Source: Albidovulum marisflavi
GTDB lineage: Bacteria > Pseudomonadota > Alphaproteobacteria > Rhodobacterales > Rhodobacteraceae
Reading direction: 5' to 3'
Length of the DNA stretch: 64,000 nucleotides
Assembly: GCF_025751435.1 (NCBI RefSeq)
Contig: NZ_JAOWKY010000003.1
Span: 124,001 to 188,000 of the forward strand
Of the stretch, positions 36,193 to 46,940 are shown piece after piece. The notes under the pieces were generated by a model. The model did not search any database. It saw nothing but the letters and a program-made list of their open reading frames with translations, and was not told where the DNA came from. Position numbers and translations under genes: made by a program. Within the stretch, counting starts at the first letter, position 1, and each line of letters starts with the position of its first letter.

Positions 36193-37982
36193 GCCTGCCT
36201 CCGCGGCTCGTCCGAAAACTGCAAGCGGCACAGGCTGGCGTAAAGCCCGTCCCTTGCCAGAAGGGTGTCGTGCGTGCCGACTTCGACGACAGCGCCGTCT
36301 TCCAGGACGACGATCTTGTCGGCGTTGCGCACGGTCGCCAGCCTGTGCGCGATGACAAGGGTCGTGCGCCCGGCGCTTAGACGGTCGAGCGCATCCTGGA
36401 CCAGCCTTTCGCTTGTCGCATCCAGCGCCGAGGTTGCTTCGTCAAGAAGCAGGATCGGCGCGTCGCGCAGCACCGCGCGGGCGATCGCCACGCGCTGACG
36501 TTGCCCGCCCGACAGGCTTGATCCGCGCGGACCCGCCGGCGTGTCCAGCCCCAGCGGCAGGGCCTGAGCGAATTCGGCCACATGCGCTGCCTCAAGCGCG
36601 CGGGACAGCGCGGCGTCATCGATTCCGGTGTGTCCCAGCAGAATGTTTTCCCGGATCGACTCGTCGAAAAGCGAAGAGTCTTGCGACACGACAGAGAACT
36701 GATCGCGCAGACGGTCCAGGTCGAAGTGCTGGATGTCGGTTCCGCCCAGTTCGATCGTTCCGGACTGCGGGTCGACCAGCCGGGTAAGAAGGTTGAAGAT
36801 CGTCGACTTGCCCGCGCCCGAAGGGCCGACAAGCGCGGTCGTCTTGCCGGCCTCGGCCGTGAAGGTGACGCCGCGCAGGACCTCGTGGTCGCCGTAGCTA
36901 AGGCGGACGTCCGTCAGGCGCAGCCCGGTGTCCGCCGGTTCGGGAAGGGATGCCGCGCCACGGGACCTGACCGCGGGAACGCGGTCGAAAAGACCGTAGA
37001 TGCGGCGCAGGCTGACCAAGGCGATCTGCCATTGGCCCGCCATGTCGCCAAGCCGCCGCATTGGCTGAAAGGCCAACGACATGGCACTGAAGAAGGCCAT
37101 GAAGTCCCCCACCGTGCGCTCGCCCGAGGCGATCTCGGCCCCGCCGAACATGATCACGGCAAAGAACCCGATCCCGGTGACCACGTCGATCAGCGCCGGG
37201 ATCGCGGCACGGCTCGCGGCTGATTTCGTTTCTGCGCTGACGATCGAGGAAATGATCTGCGTGAAGCGGTCAAGCTGGTAGCCTTCGATCCGGTTCAGCT
37301 TGATCGCCGTGATGCCGTGGAAGATTTCGTCCAGGCGGGTCGCGCGGCGCTCGGACTGGTGGCGCAGGTGCTGGACCTTGCGGCGGATGTAGCGCTGTGC
37401 GGCCACGGCCGGAAGGATCAAGAGCGGCGTGCCGACGACCGCCACCAATGCCCAGACCGGATCGACCATGATCGCGACGATGGCGAGCGCGACAAGCGCC
37501 ACCGCGTCGCGGCCGAAGCCCGTGATCAGCAGGGTCCAAACGCCTTGGACGGCGGCGGTGTCACCCTGGACCCGCTCGATCAGCTGGCCGGGTGAGTTCG
37601 TCTGGAAGAAGCCGCCCTCAAGCGTGAGGATGTGCCGCAGAAGGTCGACCTGAAGCGCCGCGGCGGTGCGCTGCGCGACCGAGGTCAGCAAAGCGCGGCT
37701 TGCCACTGATGTCGCCGCGCGGATCAGGAACAGCGACAGGATGAAGCTTCCGATGATCCAGATCGCGCCGATCTCGCCTCCGACGAAGACGCGGTCGAAA
37801 AGCGGCTTCAGCGCGTAGGACAGAAAGGCAAGCGTCGATCCTTCTATGATCATCAACAGCACGGCAAGCGCCATCGATCCGCGGTGCGGGCGCAGATACG
37901 CACGCCAGAGCCTGTTAAACAGGCGGCGCGAGGTATAGTCGGATGTCGCGTTCGGCGCGGCTTCCAAGACAGGCACCAGCAT
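36189..37982 (-). CDS. ABC transporter, fused permease and ATPase (MsbA-like exporter)
   Basis: A 597-residue half-transporter that would work as a homodimer exporting lipid-linked or hydrophobic molecules across the inner membrane. Six membrane helices occupy about residues 35-330. The ATPase follows with Walker A GPSGAGKST (386-394), a LSGGQRQRVAIARA signature, Walker B ILLLDEATSAL and an H-loop IAHRLATV. The organisation resembles MsbA (lipid A flippase), but similar exporters serve other substrates and no lipid A gene is adjacent, so the cargo is open. Its gene overlaps ygfZ. Confidence 0.88.
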   Translation of the reverse strand: MLVPVLEAAPNATSDYTSRRLFNRLWRAYLRPHRGSMALAVLLMIIEGSTLAFLSYALKPLFDRVFVGGEIGAIWIIGSFILSLFLIRAATSVASRALLTSVAQRTAAALQVDLLRHILTLEGGFFQTNSPGQLIERVQGDTAAVQGVWTLLITGFGRDAVALVALAIVAIMVDPVWALVAVVGTPLLILPAVAAQRYIRRKVQHLRHQSERRATRLDEIFHGITAIKLNRIEGYQLDRFTQIISSIVSAETKSAASRAAIPALIDVVTGIGFFAVIMFGGAEIASGERTVGDFMAFFSAMSLAFQPMRRLGDMAGQWQIALVSLRRIYGLFDRVPAVRSRGAASLPEPADTGLRLTDVRLSYGDHEVLRGVTFTAEAGKTTALVGPSGAGKSTIFNLLTRLVDPQSGTIELGGTDIQHFDLDRLRDQFSVVSQDSSLFDESIRENILLGHTGIDDAALSRALEAAHVAEFAQALPLGLDTPAGPRGSSLSGGQRQRVAIARAVLRDAPILLLDEATSALDATSERLVQDALDRLSAGRTTLVIAHRLATVRNADKIVVLEDGAVVEVGTHDTLLARDGLYASLCRLQFSDEPRRQA

Positions 37983-38082
37983 TGCGTCGGTTCGAGGGCT
38001 GATCTAGCCCGAACCCGGTGGCAGAGGCAAGTCGACCAAGGCGGGCGCCCGGCGCTTGCGGCCCTTGGGTCAACAGGCCGGA

Positions 38083-38111
38083 TTGACCTTGCTCGGGCGC
38101 GCGCCTAGGCA
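38083..38111 (+). promoter_or_regulatory. Candidate promoter of the aminotransferase gene
   Basis: TTGACC (38083-38088) and TAGGCA (38106-38111) are 17 bases apart. A transcript would begin near 38118 with a short leader that contains GGAG before the ATG at 38135. Confidence 0.5.
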
Positions 38112-38134
38112 TTTGCGAAAGCCGGAGAACCTTG

Positions 38135-39319
38135 ATGAATCTTGCCATGGGGCGCCCCTACCTGGCCATTCCTGGCCCCTCTGTCATGCCCGACCGCGTG
38201 CTGAACGCCATGCATCGCGCAGCGCCCGACATCTACGCTGGCGCGCTGCACGACATGACGGCCTCGCTTTACCCCGACCTGCGTGCGGTGGCGCGGACGG
38301 ACCATCACGTCGCAATCTACATCGGAAACGGGCACGCCGCCTGGGAAGCAGCGAACTGCAACCTCTTTTCACGGGGCGAGCGTGCGCTGGCGCTGACGAC
38401 CGGGGCGTTCGGCACCAGCTGGGCCAACTCGGTCGAGCGTCTGGGGGTGCGGGTCGACCGCATCGATTTCGGCAGGTGTGACGCCGCCGACCCCGCGCGC
38501 GTGGCCGAGGCGCTGGCGGCCGACCCGGGCCATCAGATCAAGGTTGTCCTGCTGACCCATGTCGACACCGCCAGCACGGTCAGGAACGACGTGGCCGCGG
38601 TCCGTGCCGCGATGGACAGCGCTGGACACCCCGCCTTGCTGGCAGTGGATTGCATCGCATCGCTTGCATGCGATCCGTTCCTGATGGACGAATGGGGCGT
38701 CGACGTGATGGTCGGCGCATCGCAAAAGGGTTTGATGACGCCGCCGGGGCTTGGCCTCGTCTGGTTCAGCGACAGGGCGCTTGAGTGTTGCAGCGGGTCG
38801 GACCTTCGCACGCCCTACTGGGACTGGACCCCGCGCGCCTTCGCGCAGGAATACTGGCAGCGGTTCTGCGGCACAGCCCCCACGCACCACCTATTCGGCC
38901 TGCGCGAGGCGCTGACCATGCTGGTCCACGAAGAGGGGCTGGAGGCGGCATGGGCTCGTCACCGGACGCTGGCGCGCGCCGTCTGGGCGGCGGTGGATGT
39001 CTGGGGGCAGGGGGGCGACATCGCGCTGAACATTGCCGATCCCGCGGCGCGCGGTCACTCCGTGACGTCGGTCAGGGTCGGTGGCGCGGCCACGCGGCTT
39101 CGGCGCTGGTGTGCGGAACAGGCGGGGGTGACGCTTGGCGTCGGGCTGGGCATGGAGGATGCCGAGGACGACTGGCTTCGCATCGCGCACATGGGACATG
39201 TCAATGCCCACATGACGCTGGGGGCCTTGTCCGTGATCGAAAGTGGCTTGTGCGCGCTTGATATTCCGCACGGGAAGGGCGCGCTAGAGGCTGCCGCGTC
39301 GGTGATCGCGTCGGCCTGA
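38135..39319 (+). CDS. Class V aminotransferase, alanine/serine-glyoxylate type
   Basis: A 394-residue PLP enzyme of fold type I. Landmarks are the N-terminal IPGPSVMPDRVLNAMHR, the VDCIASLACDPFLMDEWGVDV segment with the PLP-binding Asp, and the Schiff-base lysine Lys198 in GASQKGLMTPPGLG. This pattern fits the alanine-glyoxylate / serine-glyoxylate aminotransferase group, which moves an amino group to glyoxylate in photorespiratory-type or one-carbon metabolism. The exact amino donor cannot be told. The ATG at 38135 is chosen over the TTG one codon earlier. It stands divergent from the ABC exporter gene. Confidence 0.85.
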   Translation: MNLAMGRPYLAIPGPSVMPDRVLNAMHRAAPDIYAGALHDMTASLYPDLRAVARTDHHVAIYIGNGHAAWEAANCNLFSRGERALALTTGAFGTSWANSVERLGVRVDRIDFGRCDAADPARVAEALAADPGHQIKVVLLTHVDTASTVRNDVAAVRAAMDSAGHPALLAVDCIASLACDPFLMDEWGVDVMVGASQKGLMTPPGLGLVWFSDRALECCSGSDLRTPYWDWTPRAFAQEYWQRFCGTAPTHHLFGLREALTMLVHEEGLEAAWARHRTLARAVWAAVDVWGQGGDIALNIADPAARGHSVTSVRVGGAATRLRRWCAEQAGVTLGVGLGMEDAEDDWLRIAHMGHVNAHMTLGALSVIESGLCALDIPHGKGALEAAASVIASA

Positions 39320-39326
39320 GGCCGCG

Positions 39327-39692
39327 TCAAGCCCAATCCTGGAACAGGAACCAGGCGCCTGCCGCGATCAGGGTGAACCCCACCCCGTGCTGCCAGGTGA
39401 TCCGCTCACCGAGGTAGGCCCAGGAAAAGATCACGAATACGGAAAGCGAGATCACTTCCTGGATCGTCTTCAGCTGGGCCGCCGAAAAGGTGCCGTGGCC
39501 CCAGCGATTGGCGGGCACTTGCAACATGTATTCGAACAGCGCGATTCCCCAGCTTGCCAGGATCACGACCAGGATGGGAGCGGTCTTGAACTTCAGGTGG
39601 CCATACCAGGCGAAGGTCATGAAGACATTGGACGCGACAAGAAGGCCGATCGTCGTGATGGGCACGGGTGGCAATCCGGCAGGACTTTGCAT
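39327..39692 (-). CDS. DMT family protein (DUF486)
   Basis: A 121-residue inner-membrane protein with four predicted helices, matching DUF486 in the drug/metabolite transporter group. The family landmarks are a FMTFAWYGHLKFK segment near residue 25, the central FEYMLQVPANRWGHGTFSAAQLKTIQEV loop and a C-terminal YLGERITWQHGVGFTLI. Transport activity has not been shown for this family. Its stop is 8 bases from the stop of the convergent aminotransferase gene. It is divergent from pccB, the position where many relatives carry the ScfR/PccR regulator gene instead. Confidence 0.82.
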   Translation of the reverse strand: MQSPAGLPPVPITTIGLLVASNVFMTFAWYGHLKFKTAPILVVILASWGIALFEYMLQVPANRWGHGTFSAAQLKTIQEVISLSVFVIFSWAYLGERITWQHGVGFTLIAAGAWFLFQDWA

Positions 39693-39778
39693 GGTGACTC
39701 GCGCGCAGAGGATGCGACAGCGCTAGCGCGCCGAACGCCGCGCGGCAAGCTGGTTCGCGGAGTGAAGATCAGCGCGAC

Positions 39779-39871
39779 ATTCGCAATAATGCAATTTGCA
39801 TCTTTTCCTCTGCCAATAGTTTGCAAATTTTCCGAATTCCGCTTTGTTAGCTTGCGCGCCGCGACTATGGT
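39779..39871 (+). promoter_or_regulatory. pccB promoter region with TTTGCAA-type palindromes
   Basis: Two perfect palindromes stand in an AT-rich stretch upstream of pccB: ATGCAATTTGCAT (39789-39801) and TTTGCAAA (39820-39827). Degenerate copies lie beside each (TTCGCAAT at 39780, CTGCCAA at 39810). TTGTTA (39844-39849) and TATGGT (39866-39871) are 16 bases apart and form a possible promoter just downstream, so a bound protein would sit at or above the -35 element. TTTGCAA-type repeats are known targets of the short-chain fatty acyl-CoA regulator PccR/ScfR in Rhodobacter; the link here is inference. Confidence 0.55.
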
Positions 39872-39900
39872 GCGCCAAACCGCGAGACCGGGGGGACACC

Positions 39901-41433
39901 ATGAAGGACATTCTGACGGAACTGGAAGCGCGCCGCGCCACGGCCCGGCTTGGCGGCGGCCAGCGCCGGATCGACGCCCAGCACGCACGCGGCAAGCTGA
40001 CCGCGCGCGAACGGATCGAGCTTCTGCTTGATGAGGGTTCCTTCGAAGAATTCGACATGTTCGTCGCCCATCGCTGTATCGATTTCGGGATGCAGGCCGA
40101 CCGTCCCTCGGGTGACGGCGTGGTCACCGGCTGGGGCACGATCAACGGTCGCATGGTCTACGTCTTTTCGCAGGATTTCACCGTCTTTGGCGGGTCGCTC
40201 TCGGAAACCCACGCGCAGAAGATCTGCAAGATCATGGACATGGCGATGCAGAACGGCGCCCCCGTGATCGGCCTCAACGATTCCGGCGGTGCCCGGATCC
40301 AGGAGGGGGTCGCCAGCCTTGCGGGCTATGCCGAGGTGTTCCAGCGCAACATCATGGCTTCGGGCGTGGTGCCGCAGATCTCGGTGATCATGGGGCCCTG
40401 CGCGGGCGGTGCCGTATATTCGCCCGCGATGACGGACTTCATCTTCATGGTCAAGGACACCTCGTACATGTTCGTGACGGGTCCCGACGTGGTGAAGACC
40501 GTGACGAACGAGATCGTGACGGCCGAGGAACTGGGCGGCGCGTCGACGCATACCAGGAAATCGTCGGTGGCCGATGGCGCGTTCGAAAACGACGTGGAGG
40601 CGCTGATCGAAGTGCGCCGGCTTGTTGACTTCCTGCCGCTCAACAACCGCGACAAGGCGCCGACGCGACCGTTCTTTGACGATCCGGCGCGGATCGAGAT
40701 GAGCCTGGACACGCTCATCCCCGACAACCCCAACCAGCCCTACGACATGAAAGAGCTGATCCAGAAAGTCGCGGACGAGGGCGATTTCTACGAGATCCAG
40801 AAGGATTTCGCGGCCAACATCATCACTGGCTTCGTCCGGCTCGAAGGGCAGACGGTGGGCGTGGTGGCGAACCAGCCGATGGTGCTTGCCGGATGCCTGG
40901 ACATCGACAGCTCGCGCAAGGCGGCGCGGTTCGTGCGTTTCTGCGACGCCTTCGAGATTCCGATCCTGACACTGGTCGACGTGCCCGGTTTCTTGCCCGG
41001 CACCGGGCAGGAATACGGCGGCGTCATCAAGCACGGCGCGAAGCTTCTGTTCGCCTATGGCGAGGCGACGGTGCCGAAGGTCACGGTCATCACCCGCAAG
41101 GCCTATGGCGGAGCCTATGACGTCATGGCGTCGAAACACCTGCGCGGCGATTTCAACTACGCCTGGCCGACCGCCGAGATCGCCGTGATGGGCGCCAAGG
41201 GCGCGGTCGAGATCCTTTACCGCTCTGAGCTGGCCGAAAAGGACAAGATCGCCGAGCGGACGAAGAACTACGAGGACCGCTTTGCCAATCCCTTCGTCGC
41301 GGCGGAAAAGGGCTTCATCGATGAGGTGATCATGCCGCATTCCACGCGCAAGCGCGTGGCGCGGGCCTTCGCGTCGCTCAGAACCAAGAAACTTTCGAAT
41401 CCCTGGAAGAAGCACGACAACATTCCGCTGTGA
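39901..41433 (+). CDS. pccB: Propionyl-CoA carboxylase beta subunit (carboxyltransferase)
   Basis: Transfers the carboxyl group from biotin to propionyl-CoA, giving (S)-methylmalonyl-CoA. The 510-residue protein has two crotonase-like carboxyltransferase domains, with the acyl-CoA and biotin oxyanion sites recognisable as [16 protein letters not shown] in the N domain and [23 protein letters not shown] and [14 protein letters not shown] in the C domain. It works as an alpha6-beta6 complex with PccA encoded at 43339. In most relatives pccB and pccA lie in one unit with small genes between, as here. The ATG at 39901 follows a GGGGGA site. Confidence 0.94.
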   Translation: MKDILTELEARRATARLGGGQRRIDAQHARGKLTARERIELLLDEGSFEEFDMFVAHRCIDFGMQADRPSGDGVVTGWGTINGRMVYVFSQDFTVFGGSLSETHAQKICKIMDMAMQNGAPVIGLNDSGGARIQEGVASLAGYAEVFQRNIMASGVVPQISVIMGPCAGGAVYSPAMTDFIFMVKDTSYMFVTGPDVVKTVTNEIVTAEELGGASTHTRKSSVADGAFENDVEALIEVRRLVDFLPLNNRDKAPTRPFFDDPARIEMSLDTLIPDNPNQPYDMKELIQKVADEGDFYEIQKDFAANIITGFVRLEGQTVGVVANQPMVLAGCLDIDSSRKAARFVRFCDAFEIPILTLVDVPGFLPGTGQEYGGVIKHGAKLLFAYGEATVPKVTVITRKAYGGAYDVMASKHLRGDFNYAWPTAEIAVMGAKGAVEILYRSELAEKDKIAERTKNYEDRFANPFVAAEKGFIDEVIMPHSTRKRVARAFASLRTKKLSNPWKKHDNIPL

Positions 41434-41449
41434 TCCGTGGAGAGGCAGG

Positions 41450-41890
41450 ATGGCGCATGGGCGGTGTGACCGCGATCGACGATCGGTGGCGCGCAAGGTG
41501 ACGGTTCTGGCAATGTCGACAACCTTTTTGGCATCCTGGGCGGCAGCCGTGCCGGCGGAAGAGGCAATCACCCTGCCCTCGGGCATGGTCGTGACCTACC
41601 TCGACACCGTTCACACCGCGCCTGGCCCCGAGGGGTTGACGGTCAGGTTCCGGTTCACGTCCCCGGACCTGTCCACGCGCCCGGCAGACGATGGCACGCT
41701 GGAGGACATGACTTGGCTTTGCGAAACCTACGCCCTGCCACGTATCGCGGTCACCGGCCCCGAGCCTCAGCAAGTGATCATCACCCTGGCGGACCGGCCC
41801 GTTGCCTTCGGGGCTGCCGATCCGGAGGCCACTCAGTACTTCGAGGCGTTTCGCCCCGAGGGTCAGACCTGCATATGGGAGGCATTCTGA
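41450..41890 (+). CDS. DUF6497-like secreted protein
   Basis: A small protein of unknown function, 146 residues from ATG 41450 (GGAGAGG upstream). The true start may instead be GTG 41486 or ATG 41513, since a hydrophobic stretch (VTVLAMSTTFLASWAAAVPAEEA) looks like a signal peptide cleaved before ITLPSG. The mature part has LTVRFRF, EDMTWLCETYALPRI, VIITLADRPVAFGAADPE and the final CIWEAF, a pattern that fits the Rhodobacterales family DUF6497. Two cysteines could form a disulfide in the periplasm. It lies 16 bases after pccB and is probably co-transcribed. Confidence 0.7.
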   Translation: MAHGRCDRDRRSVARKVTVLAMSTTFLASWAAAVPAEEAITLPSGMVVTYLDTVHTAPGPEGLTVRFRFTSPDLSTRPADDGTLEDMTWLCETYALPRIAVTGPEPQQVIITLADRPVAFGAADPEATQYFEAFRPEGQTCIWEAF

Positions 41891-42092
41891 TGATCCGGCG
41901 GGCCAAGCGGAATATCGCCTTCGCTTGTGATGCAACGGCACCACAATCCTGCATCTTGCACGCAGGGGAATGTGCAGTACTGCCGCTTTCAGCTAGGGTG
42001 GTCGCGGATCGCGGTAACGTGATCCCAGAAACAGAAGCAGATAAGGACGCGGTGAACGGTTCAGATGTCACCGCCGAGAGCAGGAGTATAAA

Positions 42093-42221
42093 ATGTCGAA
42101 GAACGCCCTTCTCCTCGTGGCTTTCGTCGCCTTCGTGGCGGCCTGCGCGGCCAAGGAAGAAGTCATCATGGTCGAAGACCCGGTCACCAGCGAACCGACC
42201 TTCACCGGTAAGTACAACTAA
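42093..42221 (+). CDS. Small lipoprotein, 42 residues
   Basis: A very short gene with a clear lipoprotein signal: MSKNALLLVAFVAFVAAC, where VAAC is a lipobox with the lipidated cysteine at residue 18. The 25-residue mature part is acidic and ends in EPTFTGKYN. An AGGAG site stands six bases before the ATG. The gene has no recognisable domain; it is probably one of the tiny envelope lipoproteins common in Rhodobacterales. A strong stem-loop follows immediately. Confidence 0.7.
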   Translation: MSKNALLLVAFVAFVAACAAKEEVIMVEDPVTSEPTFTGKYN

Positions 42222-42227
42222 GACGGC

Positions 42228-42263
42228 CGGCTGGGCCGGATCTGCAAGCATCCGGCCCGGCCG
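42228..42263 (+). terminator. Strong hairpin after the 42-residue lipoprotein gene
   Basis: A 14-bp stem (42228-42241 with 42250-42263, one G-T pair) with an 8-base loop starts seven bases after the stop codon. There is no T-run, so it may protect the 3' end of a short mRNA or act as a weak terminator. Confidence 0.5.
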
Positions 42264-42329
42264 CCTCGCCTCGCGGCAGCGCGGCGCGAATGAACCGACT
42301 GGCATCGCCCAGGCAAATGGGGGCGTGCC

Positions 42330-42683
42330 ATGCTGAAGCATCGCGGCTTTCCGGGGCGGCTTCCCGGAACAGATTTCCAATTCGTAATCCGTCGCGGCAA
42401 TCCCAAGGGAGTGACGAAGCTCGTCGTCCGAGAGCGGTTCCGGGATCGCAGTCCCGCCGACCGCCGGGCGGATGTAGCGTTCATGGCCGCGCTTTGGGAC
42501 CATTTCGGCGCCGAACCCTTCGAGCGTGGCAATCTTGACGCCGGACGCCTGTCCTGGCTTTTCGGGCGCGAAGTCGTTCCGGTCGAGCCCGATTTCGATC
42601 CAGAGAGCTACGAGGCGCTGCTGCGAATTGACGAGGATCGCGCCCGTGCGTCCTTCCCCGAAGTGTTCGAGGGAGGGGAATAA
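42330..42683 (+). CDS. Hypothetical protein, 117 residues
   Basis: An unrecognised soluble protein. The N-terminal half is basic (GNPKGVTKLVVRERFRDRSPADRRADV) and the C-terminal half acidic (PVEPDFDPESYEALLRIDEDRARASFPEVFEGGE), with two Trp residues in the middle (ALWDHFG; RLSWLFGREV). No signal peptide or membrane segment is present. The start has a GGGGG stretch nearby upstream. It lies in the set of small genes between pccB and pccA. Codon use is like the neighbours, which supports a real gene. Confidence 0.55.
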   Translation: MLKHRGFPGRLPGTDFQFVIRRGNPKGVTKLVVRERFRDRSPADRRADVAFMAALWDHFGAEPFERGNLDAGRLSWLFGREVVPVEPDFDPESYEALLRIDEDRARASFPEVFEGGE

Positions 42684-43008
42684 GCGTGTTCCCGCTGACC
42701 TATCGCACGCAACGGCGGCAGCCTGCCGATTGTTTCCAGTGGGGAAACTTCTTGTTTACGTATGCGAGCGATTGCTGGCAGACTGTTACAGGGGCGCCCC
42801 CCTCCAAAGCATCACGCGCCTCCGTTTGCAACAACCCTTCCCCTTATCTGAGACCTGGCCCCGTGGGGGTCAGGTCATTTTTCCGCTTCGCGCGCACTCG
42901 GCGCGAAGTTGCCGGGCCATTCGCGCGGCCTGCGAATTCCAGATGCCAGGTGCAAAGCGTTCGGATAAGCTCCGCGCCCATAACAAACTCTTCCGGAGGC
43001 GGAGCAAC
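42684..43008. other. Gene-free stretch of 325 bases with two hairpins
   Basis: No convincing coding sequence on either strand. It holds an imperfect GTTTCC/GGAAAC pair near 42733-42749, a terminator-like hairpin at 42852-42882, and a perfect 8-bp hairpin (CTTCGCGC/GCGCGAAG) at 42886-42908. The last bases contain the ribosome-binding site of the 43009 gene. A small RNA ending at the terminator is possible but unproven. Confidence 0.45.
42852..42882 (+). terminator. Candidate intrinsic terminator
   Basis: A stem of about 10 bp (outer arms GACCTG and CAGGTC, GC-rich interior) with a 5-base loop is followed by ATTTTT. It would end transcripts coming from the 42330 gene side. Confidence 0.6.
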
Positions 43009-43209
43009 ATGCGATTCACGAAGATCTTCCTTGGCCTGGCCCTTGTGTCGGGCCTTGCGGGATGCCTGGAAAACGACAGCGAGCGCGCACTTGCGGGTGC
43101 GGCCGCCGGTGCGGTCGTGGCCGACGCGCTTGACACCAACGTCGTGGCCGGTGCCGCGCTTGGCGGTCTTGCCGGCGCGACCTGCGACGATATGGGCATC
43201 TGTTACTGA
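43009..43209 (+). CDS. Small glycine-zipper lipoprotein, 66 residues
   Basis: The precursor starts with MRFTKIFLGLALVSGLAGC, a lipoprotein signal with lipobox LAGC (Cys19). The mature part contains an Ala/Gly-rich zipper (ALAGAAAGAVVADAL, VVAGAALGGLAGA) like small outer-membrane stress lipoproteins such as OsmB-type or YMGG-type proteins, and ends with a Cys pair separated by six residues. GGAGGCGGAG lies just before the ATG. It stands between two terminators and is likely a single-gene unit. Confidence 0.72.
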   Translation: MRFTKIFLGLALVSGLAGCLENDSERALAGAAAGAVVADALDTNVVAGAALGGLAGATCDDMGICY

Positions 43210-43253
43210 CAGCCTTTACCGCGCCGCCCGGCGGCGCGCATCAGCATCCAACC

Positions 43254-43293
43254 GGACCGCTGCGGCCCCGCGCCGCGGCGGTCCTTTTGTTTT
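43254..43293 (+). terminator. Intrinsic terminator before pccA
   Basis: A 12-bp stem with one G-T pair (43254-43265 with 43273-43284) is followed by TTTTGTTTT. It would end the lipoprotein transcript, so pccA probably has its own promoter or receives read-through only. Confidence 0.85.
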
Positions 43294-43338
43294 CGAACCC
43301 GGGCAAAGCTCCGGGCGGCACGAGGGAAAGGGACAGCC

Positions 43339-45335
<1,997 letters not shown>

Positions 45336-45339
<4 letters not shown>

Positions 45340-46868
45340 TGAAGACGCCCGCCACCAGGCTGCCCGCGATATGCGCGCTGTCTGCAGCGGGCGGCTTCCT
45401 GCTGCTGCAGGTGCTTTCCTACCTGAGGGCGGGCGTCTTCGAGTATCCGCTGGACGACGTCTACATCCATCTGGCGATGGCCAAGGGGATCATGGGCGGC
45501 ACCTACGGGATCAATCCCGGCGAACCCGCTTCGGCTGCCTCCTCGGTGCTTTATCCGCTGCTGCTGCTGCCCTTTCCAGGAACCGGGTTTCAGCGGATGC
45601 TGCCACTGGCCTGGAACTTCGTCGGGCTCATGGCCTTGGCCTGGCTCTTTGGCGCGCACATCGCGCGCAGCGGTGTTTCGCGCGGCGTGGCGCTGTTTCT
45701 GGCGCTGATCGCGCCCTTTGCGCTGAACATGCCGGGCGTCGCCGCACTGGGCATGGAACACACGCTGCATGCGCTGATGGTCATGGTCCTGCTGACCGGC
45801 TTCTGGCGCTTCCTCAGGACCGGGGAAATGGGCGCGGCGCTTGTCGCGGGCGCGGTGCTTTCGCCCCTGTTCCGGTTCGAAGGGCTGGCGCTGTCGCTTG
45901 CGGTGGCGGGCGTCCTTGTGCTGAAGGGCCGCATGCGCGCCGGTATCGGCCTGGGAATGGCCGTGATCCTTCCCGTGGCGCTGTTCGCGCTGTTCCTGGT
46001 TTCGCAGGGGCTGGAGCCACTGCCCAGTTCCGTCCTGGCAAAGATCGGGGGCCGGTATGGCGGGTTCGATCCGTTCTTTCGGCTTGCCGCGAATGTCCTG
46101 GGATACGGAGGCGCCGCCGCGCTCGCGGCCTACGTTCTTGTGACGATCGCGCTGTTGCATCCGGCGACCCGCTCCGACGAGCGGATCAGCATGTTCGTGC
46201 TGCCGGTCTGGGCCGCCGCGACTGCCCATATGCTGATCGGCCAGGTTGGGTGGTCGGCGCGCTACGAACACTACTACCTGGTGATGATCGGCGCGGCGCT
46301 GGTGCTTGCGCTGCCGCCGCTTGGCACGCTTCTTCGCGGTGCCGTTCTGTGCGCCGCGCTTGCGGCTGCGGGCTACTACACATTCGTGAACGTGACCGTC
46401 TACAACTGGACCGCCCGAGCCATCCACCTTCAGCAGCGCCAGATGGCGCGTCTTGCGGAGCTATTGCCGGGCGTGCCAGTTGCCGTGAACGATATCGGCT
46501 GGATGTCGTGGGACCGCAGGGGGCACATCCTTGATCTCTGGGGGCTTGCTTCGTCCGAGGCACGCCAGGCGCGCACGGCGGGCGCCGGCGGGCGCCCGGA
46601 GCCTGAATGGGCAGCTAGGCTGGTTGAAAATGCCAGTGCGCGCTACGCCATGATCTATGACGGATGGATCGAGGAGGGGATCGGGGCGCAATGGCGTCTG
46701 GTCGCCACCCTGGGCATGCACAACCCCCGGGGCAGTCTGACTGCCTACGGCGTCTCGATCTATGCCACCGACCCTGACTTTGAGCCGGAACTGAGGGAAG
46801 CGGTCCGCAAGCTGGCGAGGGATCTTCCGAAGGATGCCGAGCTGACAGAGGTCAGCGCGAACGAATAG
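45336..46868 (+). CDS. Polytopic membrane protein, GT-C glycosyltransferase-like
   Basis: A 510-residue inner-membrane protein with about ten to twelve hydrophobic helices, then a soluble C-terminal part of about 140 residues. Directly after the first helix comes EYPLDDVYIH (Asp40, Asp41), the position and form of the catalytic acidic motif in the first external loop of GT-C lipid-phosphosugar-dependent glycosyltransferases. The C-terminal part has VAVNDIGWMSWDRRGHILDLWGL, also seen in GT-C-like hypothetical proteins. The sugar donor and acceptor are unknown. The start overlaps the pccA stop by ATGA, so it is coupled to propionate genes with no obvious metabolic connection. Confidence 0.7.
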
Positions 46869-46940
46869 CTGCCGCTCCGATCGGGGCGGAACGCAGGACG
46901 CGGCCATTCGGGCCGCCGCAGGATGGGAAAGGTGAAGTTG

